Shown here: in pieces, positions 34,482 to 43,290 of the stretch
How the letters are laid out: every line of letters begins with the position of its first letter
Numbering within the stretch: the stretch's first letter is position 1
Source of the DNA: Tepidisphaera sp.
Lineage (GTDB): Bacteria > Planctomycetota > Phycisphaerae > Phycisphaerales > UBA1924
Direction: 5' to 3'
Length of the DNA stretch: 64,000 nt
Assembly (NCBI GenBank): GCA_016124375.1
Contig: WGNV01000002.1
Span: 372,001-436,000 of the forward strand
Notes under the pieces: model-generated
Told to the model about the DNA's origin: nothing
Database searches by the model: none
The model's input: the letters and a program-made list of their open reading frames with translations, nothing else
Program-made: the position numbers and the translations under genes

Positions 34482-35765
34482 CTACTTCAGCGGCTCGGGC
34501 GCGTCGCGATCGACGATCTGCACCTTGGCCCCCTCGGGCGGCTGTCTGGTGACGTTCAGGGCCACACGGTCCCCGACGCTCAACCCTCCCTTGATCTCCA
34601 GCGTCGGGCCCAGATCGCGATCGATCTCCAGGGCCACGTAGTGAATCGTCGAATCTGAGCGGACAACACCGGCCGCGGGCTTGCCGTCGCGGATCAGCAT
34701 CGCTTCTGCCGGCAGCACGACCAGCCCATCCAGACGCGGGACTTCGAAAGTGCACCGGGCGAACATCCCCGGGAGCAGCAGGTGGTCCTTGTTTTCGACC
34801 TGGACCTGCACCAGCCTGGTTCGGGTGGTCGAGTTGATGGCGGCAGCGGCACGCGCAACCTGCCCCGTGATGCGACGCCCGGCAAGCTCGGGCACGTCGA
34901 GGGTCGCGTGCTGCCCGGGCTGGATCGCCAGGGCCAGGGATTGTGGCACCTCGACGTACACGTTGAGCGTGTCGCGGTCGCTGATGCTGAACAAGGGGCG
35001 GTTGGTGTCGGTCTTGTCGGCGATGATCAGGGCGCCGACGTCGTAGTTGCGCTGGGTGATTTCGCCGGCGAAGGGGGCCTCGATCGTGGCAAACGCCTTC
35101 CGGGCCTGCAGCTGCTGGAGGTTCACCTGCGAGGCGTCGAGCGAAGAGGCGGCGGCGTTGCGGGCGGCCTCCTGAGACGCGACCTTGGCGCGAGCGTCGT
35201 CAAGGGCCTGCGCGGTCACAGCGCCGGGCGAGTCCACGCTTTCCAATCGCTTCAGCGAGATCTTGGCCAGTTCAAGGTCGGAATCCGCCTGAGCGAGGCG
35301 CGCCCGGGCCAAGCCGATGTCCGCCTGCGCCGAGGCGATCTGCTTGTCGAGCACCGGGGTGTCGATCAGCGCGAGCACCTGCCCCGAATCGACGTGATCA
35401 CCGATGTCGGCGTGGCGCTCGCGCAGGTAGCCGCCTTCGCGGGCGTAGACCGCCGTTTCCTGCAGCGCCTCGATCCGGGCAGGCAGGGTGAACTCGATGG
35501 ATTTCGAAGCGGCTTCGACCTGCTTGACCACCACACGCGGAAGCTGGCTGAGGCGGGTCTGGGTGTCGCGCTCCAAGGCCGCCCGAGCGGCAGCAGCGGG
35601 CAGCACGCCAAAGACGATCACGCACGCCGCGGTGATGCACAGCGTCAGCGCCAGCGACAGCGGGACGCCGATTCGGGCGGCGCGGCTCAGCGCCGGCATC
35701 GTTGCTTCGGCCGCGGAAGCCTGGTCCGGCATCGAATCGCTGGTCGTGGAGTGGTCGGTGTTCAT
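34482..35765 (-). CDS. RND efflux membrane fusion protein (HlyD/AcrA family)
   Basis: 427 aa. One N-terminal transmembrane anchor (VPLSLALTLCITAACVIVF) is followed by the lipoyl halves (AREGGYLRERHADIGDHVDSGQVLALIDTP and FATIEAPFAGEITQRNYDVGALI) flanking an alpha-hairpin. The beta-barrel segment contains LLLPGMFARCTFEV. It would link an inner-membrane pump to an outer-membrane channel. Its start overlaps the stop of the RND pump gene, so the pair forms an operon. Confidence 0.88.
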   Translation of the reverse strand: MNTDHSTTSDSMPDQASAAEATMPALSRAARIGVPLSLALTLCITAACVIVFGVLPAAAARAALERDTQTRLSQLPRVVVKQVEAASKSIEFTLPARIEALQETAVYAREGGYLRERHADIGDHVDSGQVLALIDTPVLDKQIASAQADIGLARARLAQADSDLELAKISLKRLESVDSPGAVTAQALDDARAKVASQEAARNAAASSLDASQVNLQQLQARKAFATIEAPFAGEITQRNYDVGALIIADKTDTNRPLFSISDRDTLNVYVEVPQSLALAIQPGQHATLDVPELAGRRITGQVARAAAAINSTTRTRLVQVQVENKDHLLLPGMFARCTFEVPRLDGLVVLPAEAMLIRDGKPAAGVVRSDSTIHYVALEIDRDLGPTLEIKGGLSVGDRVALNVTRQPPEGAKVQIVDRDAPEPLK

Positions 35766-38700
35766 GCGGAGGCAAGCTCCTTGTCGAGATCATCGTGCGC
35801 CACGGGCAGGCGCCGGCGCAGCAGGCTGTAGGAAACCGGCACGATCAGCAAGGTGGCGAGGGTTGCGACCAGCAGCCCGCCGATCACGGCACGCCCCAGC
35901 GGAGCGTTCTGCTCGCCCCCTTCGCCCAGGCCCAGGGCCATGGGCACCATGCCGATGATCATGGCCGCGGCGGTCATCAGAACGGGGCGGAGCCTGGTTC
36001 GCCCGGCGATCCAAGCGGCCCGCACGGCGGTGTCGCCGGTCTGGCGCCGGTGGTCGTTGGCGAAGGTAACGAGCAAAATGGAGTTAGACGTCGCGACGCC
36101 GACGCACATGATCGAGCCCATGAGCGAGGGGACGTTGAGCGTGGTGTGGCTCAGCAGAAGCATGGCGACCACGCCCGCCAGCGCCCCGGGCAGGGCGGTG
36201 ATGATGATGAACGGATCGGTCCAGCTCTGGAAGTTGACGACCATGAGGAAGTAGGCGAGGAGCACGGCGCCGACAAGGCCCGCCGCCAGCCCCGCGAAGC
36301 TGTCTCGCATCGAGAGATACTGGCCCCGGACGATGATGGTGGTGTTCTTGGGGAGATTCTTGCGGACGTCCGCGATGACGCGATCCACGTCGCGCCCGAC
36401 TCGCCCCAGGTCGCTCCCCTCGGCAGACACGAGCACGTCAGTCACCGACTGGATGTTGTAGTGGCCGATGGCGACCGGCGACTGGGTGCGCCCGGTCGTC
36501 GCGACCCCCTCGATGAGCTGGCCGCCGCTGCCCGAGCCGGAGTTGACGGGCGTCACGCGCAGGTCTTCGAGATCACCCACGCGATACTGGGGCGTCTGGA
36601 CGTTGATGAGATAGTTGACGCCGTTCTTTGGGTTCAGCCAGTAGTTGGGGGAGGCGGTGCCGGTGCCGCTGAGGGAGGTGAGCACGCTCGAGGCGACGTC
36701 GCGCTGGGTCAGGCCGGCTTGAAGGGCGCGGGTGCGATCGATGTCGACGCTGATCTCAGGGGAGGAGGCGACCTGCTGGGTGTGCACGTCCGCCGCTCCC
36801 GGAATACGTTCGATGCGTTCGATGAGCTTCTGCGCGATTTCCTGGTTGGTGGCCTTGTTGGGGCCGGTCACCTGGATGTCGATGGGGGCGGCAAGCCCGA
36901 AGTTCAGGATCTGAGAGACGATGTCGGGGCTCTGGAAGAAGCACTCCAACTCGGGGTAGCGTTCGCTGAGTCTGGCGCGGATGGCTTTGACGTAGTCGAA
37001 GGTGTTGCCCACGCGGCCGGGCGTGAGCGAGATGAGGATCTCACCATCGGCCGCGGAGACGGTGGAGGAATCAGAGAAGGCGAGATTGACGCCGCCCGAG
37101 GGGAGACCGATGTTGTCGATGATGGTGCCGAGATCGGAAGGCGGGATGATCTGGCGGATTTCATCTTCGACACCCAGGAAGTACTGCTCGCTGGACTCGA
37201 TGCGCGTGCCAGAGGGGCAGCGGACGTGAAGCCGGATCTGGCCGGCGTCGACGGTCGGAAAGAAATCCTGCCCCAGTTGCGAGGCCCCGAGGCCGCCCAG
37301 CGCGATGAGGACGCCAAAGCCGAGCACGGTCAGCCCCCGGTTGCCCAGGACCCAGGCGAGCACGAGGGCATAGGCATCGCGAAATCGTTCGAAGCCGGCG
37401 TTGAACAGGCTGTGGACGGCCCAGATCGGGCCTGAGCCGTGCGCATGTTCTCCGCCGTGGGCGTAGAGAGACGCCTCGGGCGCGAGCAAGTATCGGGCCA
37501 TGGTGGGCACCAGCGTGCGGGAGAGGATGTAGCTGGCGAGCATGGCGAAAATGACGGCCAGGGCGAGGGGGACAAAGAGAAACTTGGCGGCCCCGGAGAT
37601 GAAGAAGACGGGCAGAAAGACGATGCAGATGACCAGCGTGCTGACGAAGGCGGGCACGGCGATCTGCTGGGCACCGTCGAGAATGGCCTTGAGGATGGGC
37701 TTGCGCTGGGACAGGTTGCGATGGATGTTCTCGATCTCGACGGTCGCGTCGTCGACCAGCACGCCAACGGCCAGACCAAGGCCGCCCAGGGTCATGGTGT
37801 TGATGGTGTGCCCCACGGCCGCGAGACAGATGAGCGAGGCGATCATCGCCAGCGGGATCGAGATGGCGATGATGACGGTGGATCGCCAGGAACCCAGGAA
37901 CAGGAGAATCATGAGCGCGGTGAGCCCGCCGGCGATGGCGGCTTCCTTAAGAACGCCACCGATGGCGGCCCGTACGAAGATCGATTGATCAAGCAGAAGT
38001 TTGACATCGACGCCAGGGGGGATGGTGTTGAGGATGTTGGGGATCGCCGCCTTGACGCGATCCACGATGTCGAGGGTGGAGTAGCCGGTGCTCTTGAGGA
38101 TGGTGAGAAGCGCAGAGCGGGCGCCGTCCACGTGGACCATGGAGGTCTGGGGTGCGAAGCCGTCGCGCACGTTGGCGACGTCGCGGATGAAAATGGTCGC
38201 GTCGCCGGTCTGACGCACCGGCAGATCGTTGAGGTCGGCAAGCACGCCGGGGCTGGAGTTGGTGCGGACGGTGTACTCGGTGTCGCCGAACTTGGCGCTG
38301 CCCGCAGGGAGGATGACGTTCTGCAGGTTAAGGGTCTGCGAGATATCGGCAGGCGAGAGCCCTCGGGCGGTGAGCTTGTCGGGATCCAGGTCCACCACCA
38401 CCTGCCGGGCCTTGCCCCCATACGGGAGCGGGACCTGTGCGCCCTGCACCGTCGCGAGCCCTCGCCGGATGAAGTTCAGGCCCAGGTCGTACAGCTCCTG
38501 CTCGCTAAGGGTCTTGGACCCCATGGCGGCCTGGAGAATCGGAACGTTGGACGCCGAGTAGCGGATGACCAGCGGAGGGGTGGAGCCGGGGGGCAGGATT
38601 CTCAGAATGGTCTGGTTGATGGCGGAGATCTGGGCGACGGCGGCCTCGATCTTGGTGCCGGGCTGAAAGTAGACGCGGATCACTGCCACGCCGTTGAGGG

Positions 38701-38953
38701 AGGTGCTCTCGATGTGCTCGATGCCGTTGACCGTGGTGGTCATGGCACGCTCGGATATGGTGAGGATGCGCCCTTCCATCTCGGTGGGCGAGATGCCACC
38801 ATAAGACCAGATGACGCTGACGACCGGGATATCGATTTCGGGAAAGATGTCGACCGGCGTGCGCCGGATGGTGACGACGCCGAGCAACACCAGCACCATG
38901 GCCGCGACCACGAAGGTGTAGGGCCGACGCAGCGCCAAGCGCACAATCCACAT
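35762..38953 (-). CDS. RND multidrug efflux permease (AcrB/HAE1 type)
   Basis: 1063 aa, full length. Twelve transmembrane segments in two repeats and two large periplasmic loops are visible. The proton-relay pair in TM4 is present (GVLVDDATVEIENIHRN). N-terminal TPVDIFPEIDIPVVSVIW and the porter-loop motifs fit the HAE1 family. No TolC gene follows; the nearest is at 44653-46188 on the other strand. Confidence 0.92.
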   Translation of the reverse strand: MWIVRLALRRPYTFVVAAMVLVLLGVVTIRRTPVDIFPEIDIPVVSVIWSYGGISPTEMEGRILTISERAMTTTVNGIEHIESTSLNGVAVIRVYFQPGTKIEAAVAQISAINQTILRILPPGSTPPLVIRYSASNVPILQAAMGSKTLSEQELYDLGLNFIRRGLATVQGAQVPLPYGGKARQVVVDLDPDKLTARGLSPADISQTLNLQNVILPAGSAKFGDTEYTVRTNSSPGVLADLNDLPVRQTGDATIFIRDVANVRDGFAPQTSMVHVDGARSALLTILKSTGYSTLDIVDRVKAAIPNILNTIPPGVDVKLLLDQSIFVRAAIGGVLKEAAIAGGLTALMILLFLGSWRSTVIIAISIPLAMIASLICLAAVGHTINTMTLGGLGLAVGVLVDDATVEIENIHRNLSQRKPILKAILDGAQQIAVPAFVSTLVICIVFLPVFFISGAAKFLFVPLALAVIFAMLASYILSRTLVPTMARYLLAPEASLYAHGGEHAHGSGPIWAVHSLFNAGFERFRDAYALVLAWVLGNRGLTVLGFGVLIALGGLGASQLGQDFFPTVDAGQIRLHVRCPSGTRIESSEQYFLGVEDEIRQIIPPSDLGTIIDNIGLPSGGVNLAFSDSSTVSAADGEILISLTPGRVGNTFDYVKAIRARLSERYPELECFFQSPDIVSQILNFGLAAPIDIQVTGPNKATNQEIAQKLIERIERIPGAADVHTQQVASSPEISVDIDRTRALQAGLTQRDVASSVLTSLSGTGTASPNYWLNPKNGVNYLINVQTPQYRVGDLEDLRVTPVNSGSGSGGQLIEGVATTGRTQSPVAIGHYNIQSVTDVLVSAEGSDLGRVGRDVDRVIADVRKNLPKNTTIIVRGQYLSMRDSFAGLAAGLVGAVLLAYFLMVVNFQSWTDPFIIITALPGALAGVVAMLLLSHTTLNVPSLMGSIMCVGVATSNSILLVTFANDHRRQTGDTAVRAAWIAGRTRLRPVLMTAAAMIIGMVPMALGLGEGGEQNAPLGRAVIGGLLVATLATLLIVPVSYSLLRRRLPVAHDDLDKELASA

Positions 38954-39182
38954 CGCTCGAAGCTCCAGCCGCGAACGGGCGGCAATCAGCGGATGGTCCG
39001 GAAACTTGCCAAAGCAGACTTCAAACGCCTATTTGGTTCGCAATCGAACTATCTTCAGATGCTAGTCGGCTCGCCCATTGAATCAAGTTTGTTCTTGTTT
39101 TGGACGGGTACCGTCAAACGCTCCCTGCCGTAGTCTCGGATGCCGTTCGCAAGCGTTGCGCAACGAATCCCAAAGGTTGGTC

Positions 39183-39308
39183 ATGAAGTGTGAAGGCACC
39201 AATCGGCGAGTTTCCAGGACACCCGCTCGGGCGTGGTTGGCGTTGGCTGGGGGCGTGGCCGCGGGGTACGCGATGCTCGCGGCGCTGTACTTCGTGTTCG
39301 TGCGTTAG
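39183..39308 (+). CDS. Possible small membrane protein, 41 aa
   Basis: The ATG has AAGG 6 nt upstream. The protein is a short basic head followed by one hydrophobic helix (AWLALAGGVAAGYAMLAALYFVF) ending in VR. Too short to test by composition; it could be real or chance. The 38954-39182 stretch before it holds the AT-rich control region of the RND operon and nothing else obvious. Confidence 0.4.
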   Translation: MKCEGTNRRVSRTPARAWLALAGGVAAGYAMLAALYFVFVR

Positions 39309-39349
39309 CGTTCTGGCAGGGAACGCAGGTGGCGAGTGCGGGCGGGCGG

Positions 39350-40327
39350 CTAGTCCCGATATTCGTGGTGGCAAGCGACGCAGTTGGCGCTCAGAGAGGT
39401 CATTCTCGCGTCGAGCACGCCTGCGTTCGCGTCGGGAAGGTTGAGATCGTCCTCCAGGGCCTGCGATTCGCGGGCCGCGAGTTCGGCGTGCTGCCAGAAG
39501 CCCGACGGCTTGGCGGCAAAGAAGGGGATGTCGTGCAGCGTGCGAAAGTGGTCCGCCAGTTGGGCGGCCTCTGAGACCGGCACGAGGTCGGGATGGCCTG
39601 CGGGCGTTTTCCACCCCGCCTTCTGAATCTCTTTCAGATGATCGAAGGTCTGATCAACCTGCACCATGCGCTGCACGGCGCTGCCGGTGTGCCAACGGGA
39701 AGGGAACTCGTTTGATGCTCCATCCAACTCGGCCTTGGAGGCGGCCTTTGCGACTTGAACGCAGGCGAACAGGCCGGTGTATGCCGGCGCCGTGCCCGAG
39801 ATGTGCATCTTGGCGAGCGCGGCTTGGGGTGAGAGGTCGCCGAGCGTAACGGCGGTCGCGCCGGCCGCGGCAGCGCTGCGATGCTTCCCGTGATGGCAGT
39901 GAATGTAGATCGGGCCGGGCAAATCGCGCACAGCGCGGGCGATCTCGAGCGTTCGTTTCTCATCCATCCCGTCGTAACCGATCGGCAGGTGGACATATCG
40001 CAGCCCGTGACGCTGGGCGGCTTCGACATCGGGCAGCATCCCGTCTACCGAGATGACGGTGCGGATTCCAAGACGCTCAAGCGTCTGAAAGCCGGTGTCG
40101 CCCTCGGGCAGTCCGCCGCTGTAGAGGCCAGGGGCATACGCCACCACGTTGGGCAGACCAGGGTAGTTGGTGACGCGGGTATCACTGAGGGCAGGAAGCG
40201 AGAGGGTCGCGCTAGCGGCAACGCCGTCGGAAGCGCCGCGGGCCGGAGCGGAGTCGGCGCAGCCAGCCCCGAAGAGCAAGGCCAGCACGCCTGTCGCGCA
40301 AACGGTTCGCAAAGCGACGTTCTTCAT
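39350..40327 (-). CDS. Phosphatase-like protein fused to a cytochrome c'-like domain
   Basis: 325 aa. The start at 40327 opens a signal peptide with a possible lipobox (FGAGC, Cys23). Residues 60-190 match the dual-specificity phosphatase fold with the P-loop HCHHGKHRS (Cys144, Arg150). The C-terminal third is helical and ends CVACHHEYRD: C316, C319 and H320 form a heme c motif placed as in cytochrome c'. An envelope phosphatase carrying a heme domain is unusual. It diverges from the MarR gene. Substrate unknown. Confidence 0.75.
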   Translation of the reverse strand: MKNVALRTVCATGVLALLFGAGCADSAPARGASDGVAASATLSLPALSDTRVTNYPGLPNVVAYAPGLYSGGLPEGDTGFQTLERLGIRTVISVDGMLPDVEAAQRHGLRYVHLPIGYDGMDEKRTLEIARAVRDLPGPIYIHCHHGKHRSAAAAGATAVTLGDLSPQAALAKMHISGTAPAYTGLFACVQVAKAASKAELDGASNEFPSRWHTGSAVQRMVQVDQTFDHLKEIQKAGWKTPAGHPDLVPVSEAAQLADHFRTLHDIPFFAAKPSGFWQHAELAARESQALEDDLNLPDANAGVLDARMTSLSANCVACHHEYRD

Positions 40328-40432
40328 CCGGATATCTCGATCGCGACACGTCATCAGGTTGCTGTCTTGGGCTGCGATTTTAGGGGTTGCGTCTCGGGCA
40401 TCTGAACGGGCCTTTCCAGCGTAACATTGTTC

Positions 40433-41089
40433 GTGAACGAAGCTCCGAAGTTTCAGCCTGCTCAATCGCCCAGCGAGGCATCGCGCCCTCGTGCGGCGGT
40501 CGATGATGCGAACCCGCCGCACGGGGCCGCTTCGCCGCTTGATTCCACCGCGGGGCAGGATGCGCTGCGCTCCCTTCTGCGCGCCCACGGCATATTTCGG
40601 CGGGTGTTCGATCCGCACCTGGCTCGCTTCGGTCTTACCGGCTGCCAGTGGGGAGTGTTGCGGGCTCTCGCTCGTCACGAGGCGAGAGGCATGCCCCCGA
40701 TGCGGATGAACGAGTTGGGAGCCGCGACCTTCGTGCAGCCCCCAAGCATGAGCGCGACGCTGACCCGCATGGAGCGGCAGGGCCTGATCGAGCGGCACCC
40801 CGATCCGACCGACTCTCGCTCGCGACTGGTGTTGCTCACCCCCAAGGCACGCGAGGCCATGGCGCGGGTGCTGACGGTGCACGGGGCGTGGATCGATCGG
40901 GTGACATCAGGCTTGACGTCGACCGAGTGCGAAAAGCTGCACGAGCTGCTGACACGCCTGGCGGATCACATCGAAACGGTCGACGTCGTGCGACTGAGCG
41001 AAGATTCAACGGCCGATACAGACGCCGAAGGCACCGAGGGAGAAGCCGGGTGCGAAGGGTGCGAACCACCTTCGGCCCCCCACGCATGA
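40433..41089 (+). CDS. MarR-family transcriptional regulator
   Basis: 218 aa from the GTG at 40433; a TTG at 40427 is also possible. The winged helix is clear: LARFGLTGCQWGVLRALARHE, MRMNELGAATFVQPPSMSATLTRMERQGLIERHPDPTDSRSRLVLLTPKA. A long hydrophilic N-terminus (about 45 residues) and an acidic Cys-containing tail extend the usual 140-aa domain. First gene of the MacAB-TolC-type operon, so it probably controls it in response to a toxic compound. The stop overlaps the next start (ATGA). Confidence 0.88.
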   Translation: MNEAPKFQPAQSPSEASRPRAAVDDANPPHGAASPLDSTAGQDALRSLLRAHGIFRRVFDPHLARFGLTGCQWGVLRALARHEARGMPPMRMNELGAATFVQPPSMSATLTRMERQGLIERHPDPTDSRSRLVLLTPKAREAMARVLTVHGAWIDRVTSGLTSTECEKLHELLTRLADHIETVDVVRLSEDSTADTDAEGTEGEAGCEGCEPPSAPHA

Positions 41090-42468
41090 CGCGATTCATT
41101 GTGTTTCTGATCATCGTGTGCGCCTGCGCGGGCGGGACGTATGCCGGCTGGAAGTGGTACACATCGCGCGAACAGCCCAAGGCGATGTCCTATCGCGTGG
41201 CCAAGGCACGAGTGGCCGACATCATTTCAACGATCGGCGCGACCGGCACCGTGGTGCCGGAGGATGTCGTGGACGTCGGAGCCCAGATCAACGGCCCGAT
41301 CGCGACGTTCGGCAAGGACGTGAACGGCAAGGAAGTGGATTACCGGTCAGAAGTCGACGAGGGCATGGTGCTCGCGAAAATCGACGACACGATCTACGCA
41401 GCCCAGGTCGCGTCCGACGAGGCCTCACTGGCGCAGGCCGAGGCGCAGGAACAGCTGGCACAGGCAAACAAGCAGGCGGCCGAGGCGAAGCTGGATCAGG
41501 CCCGTCGCGACTGGGAGCGGGCACAGAAACTGACCGAGACGCGGGCGCTGGCGCAGGCGGATTATGACGCCGCCAAGAGCATGTTCGAGCAGTCGCAGGC
41601 CGGAGTGGCGCAAGCCCAGGCGTCGATCGAGTCCGCGAAGGCGAGCATCCAGATCGCGAAGGCGGCGCTGATGCGCTCCAAGCGAAACCTTTTCTACTGC
41701 ACCATCACCTCTCCCGTGAAGGGGGTGATCATCGATCGGAAGGTCGAGATCGGTCAGACGGTCGTTTCGAGTCTCAACGCGCCGAGCCTGTTCCTGATCG
41801 CCAAGGACCTGGCGCGGATGCAGGTGCTGGTGCAGGTGAATGAGGCCGACATCGGTCACGTGCAGCCGGGTGAACCGGTGACGTTTACCGTCGATGCGTT
41901 CCCGGGCGAGACCTTTGCGGGCGAAGTTCGCAAGGTGCGCCTCAACGCCACGATGACGCAGAACGTCGTGACGTACACCGTCGAGATCGTCACCGACAAC
42001 TCGAACCTGCGCCTGCTGCCATATCTCACGGCCAACGTGCAGTTCATCATCGACAAGCGCGAGCAGGTGCTGGCGGTGCCCAACTCGGCGCTGAGATTTA
42101 CACCCTCGGGGACAGAGGCCGCCTCGGCCGATCCCGGCGACGTGGGCGCAGCCCCGGCCAGCGGACGAGGGCGGGGCGCCAGCCCCGGCGCCCCCAAGGA
42201 GGGCGGCAAGAGCTCGCGGGGCAAGCCCGCGGGCGATGCCGGCGACACGACCAAGGCGGGCGTTGTATGGGTGATGGACGCGGGTGCCCCGCGCCGCGTC
42301 GAAGTACGCATCGGCCTCTCCGACGGCACGCTGACGGAGATCAAGAGCGACGCCATCCATGATGGAGACGAGGTCATCACGGGCGAAGCGGCGCCGTCTT
42401 CGGCCCGGGGCGGAGCCGCCGCGAGCACCAACCCGTTTGCCCCGAGTTTCGGGCGGGGAAGGCGCTAG
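41086..42468 (+). CDS. MacA-like periplasmic adaptor (HlyD family)
   Basis: 460 aa. An N-terminal anchor (FIVFLIIVCACAGGTYAGW), the first lipoyl half (VVPEDVVDVGAQINGPI), a long Ala/Gln-rich alpha-hairpin (about 105-190), then FYCTITSPVKGVIIDRKVEIGQTV and VQVNEADIGHVQPGEPVTFTVDAFPG. The tail (about 345-395) is Gly/Ser/Ala-rich. It should connect the MacB-like ABC pair to the TolC-type channel encoded downstream. Confidence 0.88.
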   Translation: MTRFIVFLIIVCACAGGTYAGWKWYTSREQPKAMSYRVAKARVADIISTIGATGTVVPEDVVDVGAQINGPIATFGKDVNGKEVDYRSEVDEGMVLAKIDDTIYAAQVASDEASLAQAEAQEQLAQANKQAAEAKLDQARRDWERAQKLTETRALAQADYDAAKSMFEQSQAGVAQAQASIESAKASIQIAKAALMRSKRNLFYCTITSPVKGVIIDRKVEIGQTVVSSLNAPSLFLIAKDLARMQVLVQVNEADIGHVQPGEPVTFTVDAFPGETFAGEVRKVRLNATMTQNVVTYTVEIVTDNSNLRLLPYLTANVQFIIDKREQVLAVPNSALRFTPSGTEAASADPGDVGAAPASGRGRGASPGAPKEGGKSSRGKPAGDAGDTTKAGVVWVMDAGAPRRVEVRIGLSDGTLTEIKSDAIHDGDEVITGEAAPSSARGGAAASTNPFAPSFGRGRR

Positions 42469-42510
42469 CAGGCCGGCGCTCGGCGCCCTCACCCACGGAA
42501 GCGCGAAGCC

Positions 42511-43290
42511 TTGACCGACGCACTCATCAAACTCCGCGACATCCGGCGCACGTTTCACCTGGGGGAGATCGATCTGCAGGTGCTTCGGGGCATTTCGCTG
42601 GACATCAATCGCGGCGAACTGGTGTCGCTGACCGGCCCATCGGGCTCGGGCAAGTCGACGCTGATGAACATCCTGGGATGCCTCGACCGTCCGACCAGCG
42701 GCGAGTACTGGCTGGACGGCGTCGAGACGAGCGGGCTGAGCAACGACCGGCGGGCGATGATCCGGAACCAGAAGATCGGCTTCGTGTTTCAGAGCTTCAA
42801 TCTGCTCCCCCGCACCAGCGCGCTCGAGCAGGTGATGATGCCGCTGGCGTATACCGCCAGCGGGCTGAGCGAGCGCGAGGCCAAGAAGCGGGCGGTGGCG
42901 CTTCTCGATCGCGTCGGCCTGGCCCAGCGTCTGGACCACACCCCGGCGCAGCTTTCGGGCGGGCAGCAGCAGCGCATCGCCATCGCCCGGGCGCTGATCA
43001 ATCATCCGCCGGTGCTCTTTGCCGACGAGCCCACGGGCAACCTCGACAGCAAGACCACCAACGAGATCCTGGCGATGTTCCAGGCGCTCAACGCCGATGA
43101 GGGGATCACCATCGTCATCGTCACGCACGATCCGTTCGTCGCGTCGCACACCAAGCGCAACGTGCACCTCATCGACGGACTGATCGATTCGGACACGCCC
43201 AATGAGCGGATGGCGCGCCTGACGGCGGGCGAGGCCGCGCAGCGGGCGCCCGCGAGCATGAGCCCGTCTGCGACCGGAGCAACGCCATGA
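42511..43290 (+). CDS. MacB-like ABC ATPase (LolD/MacB family)
   Basis: 259 aa from a TTG start (GGAAG about 10 nt upstream). Walker A GPSGSGKSTL, signature QLSGGQQQRIAIARAL, Walker B VLFADEPTGNLDS and H loop VTHDP are intact. In E. coli the MacB ATPase and permease are one chain; here they are separate genes, overlapping by 4 nt. The last 40 residues are Ala/Pro-rich and extend the domain. Confidence 0.9.
   Translation: MTDALIKLRDIRRTFHLGEIDLQVLRGISLDINRGELVSLTGPSGSGKSTLMNILGCLDRPTSGEYWLDGVETSGLSNDRRAMIRNQKIGFVFQSFNLLPRTSALEQVMMPLAYTASGLSEREAKKRAVALLDRVGLAQRLDHTPAQLSGGQQQRIAIARALINHPPVLFADEPTGNLDSKTTNEILAMFQALNADEGITIVIVTHDPFVASHTKRNVHLIDGLIDSDTPNERMARLTAGEAAQRAPASMSPSATGATP

Noticed and set aside
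35702-39133. Two long plus-strand frames opposite the RND pump
   Set aside because: Both are antisense to a full AcrB-type protein and show no recognisable domain.
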